Part shown: in pieces, positions 1 through 8,288 of the stretch
Layout: each line of letters opens with the position of its first letter
Position numbering within the stretch: position 1 is the stretch's first letter
Assembly: GCA_028821195.1 (NCBI GenBank)
Contig: JAPPHB010000002.1
Span: 63,802 to 127,801, forward strand
Direction of reading: 5' to 3'
From: Gammaproteobacteria bacterium
GTDB lineage: Bacteria > Gemmatimonadota > Gemmatimonadetes > Longimicrobiales > Gaopeijiaceae
Length of the DNA: 64,000 bases
Made by a program: the position numbers and the translations under genes
The notes under the pieces: model-generated
Databases searched by the model: none
The model's input: the letters and a program-made list of their open reading frames with translations, nothing else
Told to the model about the DNA's origin: nothing

Positions 1-371
1 ATGATGGGCCGGGGCGTGAGCGCCACCTGCATCATTCCGCTCGACTCGGGGGTGACGGTGGCGGCGACCGCCCTCTTCTGGTATCCGAACTGCGTGACCA
101 CGAGCAGCTGGGGTCCGGCTTCGACATCCTCCAGCCGGAAGACGCCCTGATCGTCGGTGAGCACCCCCCGGCGGCCGTTCTCGAGCGAGACGGCGGCGGT
201 CGGAATTGCGGTACCGGTCACGACGTCGTAGACGACGCCCATGATGGTCACCCGTGCGTCCTCGGACTCCGGCTCCTGGGCGGACACGGCCCCGGGAAGA
301 CACAGAACTGCCGCGATGACCAGCGGGACGGTCATCCAGGCGGATATCGGGTTGGCGGTGCATCCTTGCAT
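1..371 (-). CDS. Secreted carboxypeptidase-regulatory-like domain protein (3' end cut by window)
   Basis: The minus-strand frame opens with ATG at 371 and stays open to the window edge, so at least 123 codons are present and the C-terminus is missing. Residues 10-35 form a signal peptide ending in a VSAQ-type cleavage site. Residues about 43-110 match the carboxypeptidase-regulatory-like beta-sandwich found at the front of many TonB-dependent receptors: VTGTAIPTAAVSLENG, then TDDQGVFRL, then GPQLLVVTQFGYQK. The rest of the protein is unseen; it could be a receptor, a plug-like protein or a stand-alone regulatory domain. An exported envelope location is inferred from the signal peptide. Confidence 0.7.
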   Translation of the reverse strand, partial: MQGCTANPISAWMTVPLVIAAVLCLPGAVSAQEPESEDARVTIMGVVYDVVTGTAIPTAAVSLENGRRGVLTDDQGVFRLEDVEAGPQLLVVTQFGYQKRAVAATVTPESSGMMQVALTPRPI

Positions 372-551
372 GACGTTGGCCTTTCCCTGGAAGTCCGTCG
401 AAGGGTCCGCGCAGCCGAAGGCCGCGGTATTGCACCTCTTTCTTACTACTACGCCACCGGAAGTGCTCCCGCCACTCCCGCGAGAAAAATCACCAGTAGA
501 TGTCAGTATACGCCAGTACAAACGGTATCCGGAATCAACGCCTTCCCTCCA

Positions 552-1898
552 TCAATCCCCGGCGAGTCCCGTCTCGTCGACGGCGAGCAGCGTCAGCAAC
601 AGCACGTTGGCGCCGTTGACGATGTCGGAGTCCTCGGTGCGTTCCTCGGGGGCGTGGCTGATGCCCCCGATGGAGGGCACGAAGATCATCCCCACCGGGG
701 CGAGCAGGGCGATGCTCTGGGCGTCGTGTCCGGCGCCCGAAGGCATGCGGCGCGAAACCAGGCCGAGTTCGCGGGCGGAGGCCGCAAAGAGGTCGCGGAT
801 GCGCGGGTCGGTGGGAGCGGCGCGGCTGGTGTAGAAGCGCTGGAAGGCAAAGGTCACGCCGGTTTCTTGCGCGATTCGTTCGCTCCGCGCGCGCACAGCC
901 TCAAAGACGCTCTCGATGCCCGCCATCGACAGATCGCGGATCTCAAGCGAGAGAACCGCCCGCCCGGGGATCACGTTGGGGACGCCGGGCTCGGCGGCGA
1001 GCCGTCCCACCGTGGCTACCTGCCGCCCCGGCATGCCTCGCGCGGTGCGATGCACCATGTCGATGAAGCGCGCGGCCCCAACCATCGCGTCCTGACGCCG
1101 GTCCATGGGAGTGGTGCCGGCGTGGTTGGTCATGCCCTCGACGGCGACGTTCCAGCGCATGATGCCGACGATTCCCTCCACCACCCCGATGTCGATGTCG
1201 TCGGTCTCCATGACCGCGCCCTGCTCGATGTGCAGCTCGAGGAAGGCGGCGATGGAGCCGGGCTCGCGGCGGGCGTCCACCAATCGGTCCGGGTCGCCGC
1301 CCAGGCGCCGCAGTCCGTCTCCGATGGTGTAGCCCGAGGCGGTCTGGACGTCGCGTTCGAACGGCAGGAACTCTCCGGCGAGGATGCGGCTGCCCGTCTT
1401 GCCGCCTTCCTCGTTGGAGAAGATGGCCACCTCGAGGGGATGGCGGGTGCGGTGGCCGGCCTCGGCGAGCCGGGTCGCGGCCTCGACAGCGGCCATCGAT
1501 CCGACCTGGCCATCGAAATTGCCCCCTCCGGGCACCGAGTCGATGTGCGAGCCGAACATCAGCGGCGGTAGCGAGGAATCCCGGCCCGCCTTGCGCGCGA
1601 TCAGGTTGCCGGCCAGGTCGATGCCGACCTGGAAGCCGGCCGCGCCCAGGTGGCCCGCCACCCAGTCGAGCGCTTCGATGTTCGCGTCGCTGAAGGCCAC
1701 CCGGTCGATCCCGCCCGCCGCGTTGCGCCCGAAGGCCTCGAGCGCGCGCATGCGCTCGATCAGGCGACCGGCATCCACGCGAAGCTCCTGGCGCCCACCG
1801 TGGCGCAATCCGCGCGGCAGACTCCTCGTGCCTCCGGGGAGCGCAAGCCCGCCCAGCGCCATCGCACCCATCCGGGTAAAGTGTCTTCGATTCATCAT
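552..1898 (-). CDS. Tat-exported M20-family amidohydrolase (N-carbamoyl-amino-acid hydrolase / allantoate amidohydrolase type)
   Basis: The 448-residue product belongs to the hydantoinase/carbamoylase branch of M20 zinc peptidases, which hydrolyse N-carbamoyl or ureido amino acids. Metal ligands are visible in the expected order: GSHIDSV, NFDGQ, NEEGG, LHIEQG and GAGHDAQ. The start is placed at the ATG pair 1898/1895 because GGAGG sits just upstream and because the protein then begins with a twin-arginine signal (RRHFTRMGAMALGG), implying export of a folded enzyme. The longer open frame up to 2051 lacks such signals. Substrate cannot be read from sequence; related enzymes act in pyrimidine, hydantoin or purine breakdown. 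It is divergent from the thioesterase gene to its right. Confidence 0.85.
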   Translation of the reverse strand: MMNRRHFTRMGAMALGGLALPGGTRSLPRGLRHGGRQELRVDAGRLIERMRALEAFGRNAAGGIDRVAFSDANIEALDWVAGHLGAAGFQVGIDLAGNLIARKAGRDSSLPPLMFGSHIDSVPGGGNFDGQVGSMAAVEAATRLAEAGHRTRHPLEVAIFSNEEGGKTGSRILAGEFLPFERDVQTASGYTIGDGLRRLGGDPDRLVDARREPGSIAAFLELHIEQGAVMETDDIDIGVVEGIVGIMRWNVAVEGMTNHAGTTPMDRRQDAMVGAARFIDMVHRTARGMPGRQVATVGRLAAEPGVPNVIPGRAVLSLEIRDLSMAGIESVFEAVRARSERIAQETGVTFAFQRFYTSRAAPTDPRIRDLFAASARELGLVSRRMPSGAGHDAQSIALLAPVGMIFVPSIGGISHAPEERTEDSDIVNGANVLLLTLLAVDETGLAGD

Positions 1899-2053
1899 GC
1901 GACCTCCGCGCCCATGAGACATTGAGCGAGCCCGACCATGCCACGCAGGTTGCCCGGTCCGGGTTCCCGCCGCAAGCGGCTGTGGAGCGTGGGCGCGGCC
2001 CGGAGCGGACACGTTCCGAACCCGCGCCCGGCGAACGGTGTACTCCCGCAACC

Positions 2054-2530
2054 ATGAGCGGATTCGATCCCACCCCGAAGAAGCCCACCGACGCCGACAC
2101 GGTCATCACCGAACTGATGATGCCGAATCAGGTGAACAACCTGGGCAACGTCTTCGGCGGAGTGATCCTCTCCATGGTGGACCGCGCGGCGGCGGTGGCC
2201 GCCATCCGTCACGCGGGACGGCCATGCGTAACCGTCTCCATCGACCGCGTCGACTTCAGGGAGCCCATCCGCTCCGGCGAGCTGGTCACCTGTTCGGCGC
2301 ACGTGAACTACGTGGGCACCACCTCCATCGAGGTCGGCGTTCGGGTCGACGCCGAAAACCCGCTCACCGGGGTGAAGCGGCATACCAACACCTGCCTCCT
2401 CACCTTCGTCGCGATCGACGAAGCCTGCCGTCCCACTCCCGTACCCCCACTCGACCTCACGGACCCCGACGACCGCCGCCGCTATGAGGAAGGCCGCAAG
2501 CGCCGGCGCAGGCGGCTGGAGCTGCCGTAG
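2054..2530 (+). CDS. Hotdog-fold acyl-CoA thioesterase
   Basis: The 158-residue product has the hotdog pattern of bacterial acyl-CoA hydrolases (YciA/BFIT type): LMMPNQVNNLGNVFGG with the helix that carries the catalytic Asn/Asp region, then VDFREPIRSGELV and a C-terminal strand TCLLTFVAID. It would release free fatty acid and CoA from acyl-CoA in the cytoplasm. ATG 2054 is chosen over the longer frame because family homology starts a few residues later. The tail is basic (RRYEEGRKRRRRRLE). It is divergent from the Tat-exported hydrolase and upstream of the SusC operon, with which no functional link is evident. Confidence 0.85.
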   Translation: MSGFDPTPKKPTDADTVITELMMPNQVNNLGNVFGGVILSMVDRAAAVAAIRHAGRPCVTVSIDRVDFREPIRSGELVTCSAHVNYVGTTSIEVGVRVDAENPLTGVKRHTNTCLLTFVAIDEACRPTPVPPLDLTDPDDRRRYEEGRKRRRRRLELP

Positions 2531-2619
2531 GCAAAAACCGGTCGCACTCGGCGGAGAGCGGTTGCGACGGCTGCGACGCCAGCGACACCGGGCAGCAGAC
2601 GACGCGTGGCCTGCCGCTC

Positions 2620-2649
2620 TTGTCACTTCCGCCGTCCACAACCTATTAT
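2620..2649 (+). promoter_or_regulatory. Predicted sigma-70-type promoter of the SusC/SusD operon
   Basis: TTGTCA at 2620-2625 and TATTAT at 2644-2649 are separated by 18 bp and precede the SusC-like gene by about 85 bp. This would place the transcription start near 2656, immediately before the triple repeat. The assignment comes from pattern matching alone. Confidence 0.5.
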
Positions 2650-2660
2650 CGCATGTCGCG

Positions 2661-2693
2661 CCGGGTTATGTCCGGGTTATGTCCGAGTTTGGT
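2661..2693 (+). repeat. Three tandem 11-bp repeats in the SusC leader
   Basis: CCGGGTTATGT occurs twice back to back (2661-2671, 2672-2682) and is followed by a degraded third copy CCGAGTTTGGT (2683-2693). The one-helical-turn spacing just downstream of the predicted transcription start suits an operator bound by a repeated regulator, or a structured leader. No regulator gene lies beside it. Confidence 0.6.
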
Positions 2694-2735
2694 CCGGCGC
2701 AAGTTCACAACGCGACTCGGGAAAGGAGGAGATCC

Positions 2736-5711
2736 GTGAGACGCAATACCTTGTTCGCCCTCATCGCGCTCGCGATGGCATCGCCCGCGCTGCTGCAAGC
2801 GCAGACGGTGACGGGCACCGTTCGGGACCAGGCCACGGGGGATCCGATCAACGCGGCCCAGGTCTTCATCGAGGGGCTCGACATCGGCTCGCTCAGCCAG
2901 GCCGACGGCCAGTACCTCATCATCAACGTGCCGGCCGGCTCGCAGACGGTCACCGTGCAGTCCATCGGCTACCGCTCGGAGTCGGTGGTGGTGAACGTGC
3001 CAGCCGACGGCTCGGTCGTTCAGAACTTCTTCCTCGCCTCCCAGGCGCTGCAGCTTGACGAGGTGGTCGTGACCGGCACGGCGGCGGCGAGCCGCGTGCG
3101 CGAGATCGGCAACTCGGTGGCCGTGCTCGATGCGGCCGTCGCTGAGGTTCAGCCGCTCCAGAACGTCTCCGACCTGCTGCGCGGCCGCCTGGCGGGGGTC
3201 GTCATCCAGCAGGGCTCGGGCGACGCCGGCGGCGCCTCCACCATCAAGATCCGCGGCAGCTCGACCATGCGCGAGGTCAACGACGGTCCGCTCGTCTATA
3301 TCGATGGCGTCCGGGTGAGCAACCGCATGGAGAGCGGCTCGCGCGATGTCTCCCGCATCGACGACCTCGACCCGGCGATGATCGAGAGCATCGAGGTCAT
3401 CAAGGGACCGGCCGCGGCCACCCTCTACGGCACCGAGGCGGCCAACGGGGTCATCAACATCAAGACCAAGATGGGGGCCGTCGGCGACGCCCAGTGGAAC
3501 TTCACCTTCCGCCAGGGTGCGCAGTGGTTCCGGGACCCGGCCGGCCGCACGCCCACCAACTACGGGGTGAGCAACATCTCGGGCCAGCTCGAAGAGATCA
3601 ACATGTTCCGGGACTACCCGGCAGAACAGGATCTCATGTTCAACACCGGGCACACCCAGTACTACGGCATCGACCTCTCCGGCGGGTCCGACCTGTTCCA
3701 GTACTTCGTGGCCGGATCGGCGTCTTCGGACCGGGGCGTGACAGAGGACAGTTGGGCGAAGAAGTACAACGGCCGGGTGAACGTCCAGGCGCAGCCCAGC
3801 GAGGACCTGACGCTCTCGGCCAATGCCGGTATCGCGCTTACGCGCATCCGGCTGGGCGGCGATCAGCCGTACGAGGAGGCGATCCGAGCCACTCCGACGA
3901 CTCTCGGCACCCCGCGCAGAGGCTACCGGCGGTACACGCCCGAGGCGATGTACGAGAGGAACAACTACTACAACAACGCCAACCGCATGACGGCCGGCCT
4001 CACGGCGTCGCATACGCCCTTCGACTGGCTCACCCACCGCTTCACCTTCGGGCTGGACGTGACCGATCAGCTCGAAGATCAGTTGCAGCCCTTCCTGACG
4101 CCGGAGTCGGCGCAGTTCTGGTCGTCGAACGCGGCGGCGGGCGGTCGCAGGGCCAATCGTGAGGCGGTCGTCTACACCACATGGGACTACGCCGCGTCCG
4201 GCACCCGTGACCTGACCGCGGACATCCTCTCCACGACGTCGGTCGGATTCCAGGTCTACACCCGGACCATCGAGGACGTGACCGCCGACGGCGACCGCTT
4301 CCCGGCGCTCGGCCTCTCGAGCGTGAACGCCACCGCGGAACGCTTCGGGTTCGATGGCTTCGTCGAGAACAACACCGTCGGCGTCTACCTGCAGCAGCAG
4401 TTCGGCTGGCAGGACCGGCTGTTCATCACCGGGGCCGTGCGCGCCGACGACAACAGCGCGTTCGGTGAGGACTTCGACCTTATCGTCTACCCCAAGGTCA
4501 GCGGCTCCTGGGTGGTCGCCGACGGCGGCTCGGGCTTTGCCAACTCCTTCCGCCTGCGCGCCGCCTACGGCGAGTCGGGCCAGCAGCCCGACGCCTTCGC
4601 CGCGCTGCGCACCTTCGCCACGCGCGCGTCTCCCGCGGGCTCGGCGACCGTGCGGCCCAACGATCCCGGGAACTCGGAGCTGGGTCCCGAGCGCGGCGTC
4701 GAGATCGAGGCCGGGTTCGATGCGAGCTTCTTCAACGACCGCGTCACCATCGACTTCACCTACTACGACCAGCGCACCAAGGACGCTATCGTGGCGCGTA
4801 ATCGCGCGCCCTCGACCGGATTCCTCGCCCAGCAGTTCGTCAACATCGGCGAGGTCAGCAACCGGGGCATCGAGGTCGGACTTTCCGCCCGCGTCCTGGA
4901 GTCGAGCTCGCTGGACTGGGATCTGATCGTCAACGCCAGCACCAACCGGAACCGGGTCGAGAACCTGGGTCTGCCGTGCAGCGGGAAGCCGGAGCTGAGA
5001 GACACCTGCTTCCTTCAGCTGGGATGGACCACGCGCCACCACGAAGGCTATCCGGTGGGCTCGCTGTTCGCGCCCAGCGTCGCGTTCGCCGAGTTCCTCC
5101 CGGGCTCCGACCAGATCAACCGCCAGACCCTCCTCTGCCACTCGGTCGACGAGGACGACAGCGCCCCTTACATCCCGTGCAACGAAGAGGCGTGGATCTA
5201 CCAGGGGCATCCGGATCCGAACCTGGAGATCTCCGTGGGATCGTCGTTCACCATAGGCGAGCGGCTGACCCTGGACGCGCTGGTTCAGGGCAAGATCGGC
5301 CAGACCAAGTACGACCTGCAGGGCTGGTGGAGGTACGGCGCCATCCAGCAGAGCGAACTCACCGCCTACCCGTTCGACCACGACATCCGCCTGGTCGCCG
5401 AAGCGCAGTTCGGTTCGACGGGCGAGTACGACCTCTGGGTAAACGAGGCGTCGTTCGTGCGCTTCCGCGAGCTCTCGCTCACCTACCAGATGCCGCAGGA
5501 TTGGACCCAGGTGCTACGGTCGACCCGGGGAAGCCTCAGCCTCTCCGCCCGCAACCTGGCCATGCTCTGGACCAACTGGCCGGAGTGGCCGCATCACGAT
5601 CCCGAGGTCGTGGACCCGAGCAACACCTTCTCGGGCAACCGGGAGCCGCAGGAGGACTCCGCGGTTCCACCGCTGACCTCCATCACCCTCACTGTCCGCC
5701 TGGGCATGTAA
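2736..5711 (+). CDS. SusC/RagA-family TonB-dependent outer-membrane transporter
   Basis: The 991-residue protein starts at GTG 2736, set by AAAGGAGGAG 4-7 bases before it and by the signal peptide that follows (RRNTLFALIALAMASPA...LQAQ). Domain order: carboxypeptidase-regulatory-like domain (about 24-105), a DEVVVTG TonB-interaction motif, plug domain (about 115-240, with LVYIDGVRVS, IESIEVIKGPAAATLYG and GVINIKT), then a 22-strand-type barrel ending LTVRLGM. With the SusD-like lipoprotein 12 bp downstream it should form a lidded uptake complex for oligosaccharides, peptides or similar ligands, powered by TonB. The actual ligand cannot be inferred because no degradative enzymes are adjacent. 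Confidence 0.93.
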   Translation: MRRNTLFALIALAMASPALLQAQTVTGTVRDQATGDPINAAQVFIEGLDIGSLSQADGQYLIINVPAGSQTVTVQSIGYRSESVVVNVPADGSVVQNFFLASQALQLDEVVVTGTAAASRVREIGNSVAVLDAAVAEVQPLQNVSDLLRGRLAGVVIQQGSGDAGGASTIKIRGSSTMREVNDGPLVYIDGVRVSNRMESGSRDVSRIDDLDPAMIESIEVIKGPAAATLYGTEAANGVINIKTKMGAVGDAQWNFTFRQGAQWFRDPAGRTPTNYGVSNISGQLEEINMFRDYPAEQDLMFNTGHTQYYGIDLSGGSDLFQYFVAGSASSDRGVTEDSWAKKYNGRVNVQAQPSEDLTLSANAGIALTRIRLGGDQPYEEAIRATPTTLGTPRRGYRRYTPEAMYERNNYYNNANRMTAGLTASHTPFDWLTHRFTFGLDVTDQLEDQLQPFLTPESAQFWSSNAAAGGRRANREAVVYTTWDYAASGTRDLTADILSTTSVGFQVYTRTIEDVTADGDRFPALGLSSVNATAERFGFDGFVENNTVGVYLQQQFGWQDRLFITGAVRADDNSAFGEDFDLIVYPKVSGSWVVADGGSGFANSFRLRAAYGESGQQPDAFAALRTFATRASPAGSATVRPNDPGNSELGPERGVEIEAGFDASFFNDRVTIDFTYYDQRTKDAIVARNRAPSTGFLAQQFVNIGEVSNRGIEVGLSARVLESSSLDWDLIVNASTNRNRVENLGLPCSGKPELRDTCFLQLGWTTRHHEGYPVGSLFAPSVAFAEFLPGSDQINRQTLLCHSVDEDDSAPYIPCNEEAWIYQGHPDPNLEISVGSSFTIGERLTLDALVQGKIGQTKYDLQGWWRYGAIQQSELTAYPFDHDIRLVAEAQFGSTGEYDLWVNEASFVRFRELSLTYQMPQDWTQVLRSTRGSLSLSARNLAMLWTNWPEWPHHDPEVVDPSNTFSGNREPQEDSAVPPLTSITLTVRLGM

Positions 5712-5723
5712 AGGAGGCTTGTC

Positions 5724-7040
5724 ATGATAAAGCAGATGATCAAGGCTTCCGCCCTCGTCCTCGCGCCCATTGCGCTGCTCGCGTCGTGTGACGCGCTCGA
5801 CGAGCTGCTGAGTGTCGAAGAGCCTTCCCGGGTGGTGGCGAGCGACCTCGAGAACCCGAATTCGGCTAATCTTCTCGTCGCCAGCGTGGCCAACGAGTTC
5901 CGCTGCGCCCATACCTATCACGCGACCGCGAGCGCCCTCACCGGAAACGAGTGGCGGGACGCCTCGAACAATACCATCTCCAACATCTGGGACGCCCGCA
6001 TCCACGACACCAGCGGTTACGGCTCCCAGTACGCGCAGCGCGACTGCGGGGACACCTTCAGCCCGGCGATCTACCGTCCGCTCTCAAGGACGCGCTGGCT
6101 CGCCGACTACGTGCTCGGCCTGCTGAATGAGTGGACCGACGCCGACGTCCCCGACAGGACGCAGATGATCGCCGAGGTGGCGATGTACGCCGGCTACACC
6201 TATACGCTGTTCGCCGAATCGATGTGCGAGCTGGTAGTGGTCGAAAACGGGCCCGTCGTCAGTCCCGCCGACGCCTTCGGCGTGGCGATCGAACGCTATG
6301 ACCAGTCGGCGGCGGCCGGGGCTTCGGGCGACCTTCTCAACGCCGTGCGCGTGGGCAAGGCCCGGACCCAGCTCAACCTGGGGCAGACGTCGGCGGCCGC
6401 GGGCACCGCAAGCGCGGTGCCGGAGGGATTCGAGTGGCTGCTCGAGTATTCCGGCGCAGAATCGGTCACCAAGAACAAGCAGTGGGAGTTCAACGTCGAC
6501 AACAACATGGTCACGGTGGCGGAGCCCTACCGCGACTTCCCCTGCAACTTCCCGTGGCCCGACGACATGATGTCGGACTGCATGCGGGAACTGGACCCGC
6601 GCGTCAAGGTGACCGACCAGGAGCGGGGCCATCCCAACACGGAGATCCCCCTCTGGTTTGCCGAGAAGTATCAGAGCGCGGGTTCTCCCGTGCAGCTGGC
6701 CAGCTGGGAAGAGGCACAGCTCATCATCGCCGAGGCTGCAATCGAAGCCGGCAACTACGGCCAGGCGTCGTCGATCTTCAACACATTGCGCGCAAACGCT
6801 GGCCTGTCGCCCCACATGGCCATGATGGACATGAACGGCATGATGGACCAGCTCATCGAGGAGCGCGCCGCAGAGCTGTTCCTGGAGGGACACCACCTGT
6901 GGGACTTGAGGCGGCTCGGAGTCCGGCCCTATCCGCCGATCGGCCAGGACGACGGCTTCGGCGCCGTGTACGGCAACCAGCTTTGCTTCGACCTGCCGGC
7001 CACGGAGTTCCAGAACAACACCACCATCACGGGCGGCTGA
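5724..7040 (+). CDS. SusD/RagB-family substrate-binding lipoprotein
   Basis: The 438-residue product follows the SusC-like gene with AAAGGAGG ahead of the ATG. The signal peptide ends in a lipobox LLASC (Cys about 17), so the protein is lipid-anchored on the outer membrane, where it caps the SusC barrel and captures ligand. The helical, TPR-like SusD fold is indicated by the mid-region and the C-terminal pattern SWEEAQLIIAEAAIEAGNYG and IEERAAELFLEGHHLWDLRR, both typical of RagB/SusD proteins. It is shorter than most Bacteroidota SusD proteins (usually 500 or more residues). An intrinsic terminator closes the operon. Confidence 0.9.
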   Translation: MIKQMIKASALVLAPIALLASCDALDELLSVEEPSRVVASDLENPNSANLLVASVANEFRCAHTYHATASALTGNEWRDASNNTISNIWDARIHDTSGYGSQYAQRDCGDTFSPAIYRPLSRTRWLADYVLGLLNEWTDADVPDRTQMIAEVAMYAGYTYTLFAESMCELVVVENGPVVSPADAFGVAIERYDQSAAAGASGDLLNAVRVGKARTQLNLGQTSAAAGTASAVPEGFEWLLEYSGAESVTKNKQWEFNVDNNMVTVAEPYRDFPCNFPWPDDMMSDCMRELDPRVKVTDQERGHPNTEIPLWFAEKYQSAGSPVQLASWEEAQLIIAEAAIEAGNYGQASSIFNTLRANAGLSPHMAMMDMNGMMDQLIEERAAELFLEGHHLWDLRRLGVRPYPPIGQDDGFGAVYGNQLCFDLPATEFQNNTTITGG

Positions 7041-7106
7041 TGATTCGCCAGTGATCGACAGCTTCCGTAAGAGGAGGATCCGGAGGATCTGATTCTCCCC
7101 CAAGCG

Positions 7107-7147
7107 AAACCGGAGGCGGGCCCCGGCGGGGCTTGCCTCCGGTTTTT
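7107..7147 (+). terminator. Rho-independent terminator of the SusC/SusD operon
   Basis: AAACCGGAGGC (7108-7118) pairs with GCCTCCGGTTT (7135-7145) around a GC-rich loop and runs straight into a T tract. It lies about 65 bp after the SusD stop codon. Confidence 0.85.
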
Positions 7148-7175
7148 TCTTGGCAGGTTTGCCGGGCGGGTGGTG

Positions 7176-7697
7176 TCAGCGGCCCGTGACGATCAGGATC
7201 ACCCCGGACTGGTGGCCCGTGCCCCAGCGCGTGGTGGCGTCGCCGGGGCCGATGAACTCCATTCGCCGCACCTCGCTAAGGGGGACCTGGAAGAGCGCGC
7301 TCAAGCCGCCCGGCCGGCGGATGTTGTCGATGTATACGACAGGGTACATGGCGCCGGCGGAGGTAAGGGAGTTGGAGCCGCGCGAGCGCAGCCACGCCGG
7401 CCGCACGCGGCGGAGAAACTGCATCGCGGTGTGCGCGTTCGCCCCTCGTTCGTCGATCTCCGCGCGCGACACCTCGTTCGGGGGATAGGAGCGGGCCTGG
7501 GCTTCATCGGTGGCGGGCGCATCCGGCGAGTTCCCGGGAGCGCCGCCGGCGCCGCCACCGCAGGCCGCGACCAGGAGCAGGAGCAGGGTGCAGCCGGCGA
7601 GTTCGGGAGTCCTGCCGGGGCCGGAGCCGGAGCGGAACAACCCGCGAACCGCGGGTCGGGTGGGGCGCCGAAGTGGCGATGGGGTCGGGAAGGTCAT
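7176..7697 (-). CDS. Lipoprotein with a stand-alone TonB-plug-like domain
   Basis: This 173-residue product starts at ATG 7697 behind GGGGGT. A basic, Pro-rich lead is followed by a hydrophobic stretch and lipobox LLLLVAAC (Cys about 35), then a low-complexity Gly/Ala/Pro linker. The C-terminal 55 residues follow the TonB-receptor plug signature: YPVVYIDNIRR, VPLSEVRRMEFIGPGDA, TTRWGTGHQSGVILIVT. These line up motif for motif with the plug of the SusC-like protein at 2736-5711. There is no barrel after it; the protein ends at the plug's last strand. It may be a modulator or decoy of TonB receptors, or a domain reused as an adaptor. This function is speculative. Confidence 0.75.
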   Translation of the reverse strand: MTFPTPSPLRRPTRPAVRGLFRSGSGPGRTPELAGCTLLLLLVAACGGGAGGAPGNSPDAPATDEAQARSYPPNEVSRAEIDERGANAHTAMQFLRRVRPAWLRSRGSNSLTSAGAMYPVVYIDNIRRPGGLSALFQVPLSEVRRMEFIGPGDATTRWGTGHQSGVILIVTGR

Positions 7698-7826
7698 GAT
7701 CACCCCCGGGGCAACACGGAAGCCGATTGGTGTAGGCTGGAAGTACACAACCGCCTCGGATATGTTCTGGAACCCGGAGAGGGGCGAGTGGCTCGGTCGG
7801 GCCATCACGCAGAGGGTGAACAAGCC

Positions 7827-8288
7827 ATGAACAACTGGGACGGCCGGGAACGCGCGTTTTCGACGGCGGCCATCGTCGCCCTCGTGCTGCTGTCGGGATG
7901 CAAGAGCTGGCATCCGGTGACGGATACCCCGGCGAGCTGGATCGCCCGCGAAAGCCCTCCGGAGGTCCGCCTGACGGCCGAAACCGGAGACCAGATGACG
8001 ATCCGGCGCCCGATCGTGGTGAACGACTCGATCGTGTCGGCTTCCGCCCGGGTGGCGGTCGGACCATTCGCGCCCCCCAGGCGAGGCGTGCGGCTGTCGG
8101 ACGTGCACGGTTTCGAGGTCCCGCGGTTCGACCCGGTCAAGACGGCCGGTATGGCCGCCGGCTTCCTGGCGATTTCCATCAGCTGGGCGCGGACCGTCGG
8201 CAGGCACGGCGGCGGGCAGCAGAGCCCCGAGCCGCCGGTGGTGAAGCTCGCGCCCGGCCTGCGGCTCATCTGGAGCGTGATTCCATGA
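7827..8288 (+). CDS. Small lipoprotein of unknown function
   Basis: The 153-residue product begins at ATG 7827, with GAGGGTG about 10 bases upstream. A signal peptide with lipobox LLSGC (Cys about 24) predicts lipid anchoring. The mature part contains short beta-strands (VRLTAETGDQMTIRRPIVV, then SIVSASARVAVG) and a late hydrophobic segment (GMAAGFLAISISWA) that could be a membrane anchor. Similar strand patterns occur in Gemmatimonadota lipoproteins, but no named family is recognised. Its stop overlaps the start of the next gene (ATGA at 8285-8288), so the two are probably co-translated. It is divergent from the plug-like lipoprotein. Confidence 0.7.
   Translation: MNNWDGRERAFSTAAIVALVLLSGCKSWHPVTDTPASWIARESPPEVRLTAETGDQMTIRRPIVVNDSIVSASARVAVGPFAPPRRGVRLSDVHGFEVPRFDPVKTAGMAAGFLAISISWARTVGRHGGGQQSPEPPVVKLAPGLRLIWSVIP

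Noticed and set aside
2646..5381. 911-codon open frame opposite the SusC-like gene
   Set aside because: Antisense shadow; SusC is supported by start signals, domains and operon context.
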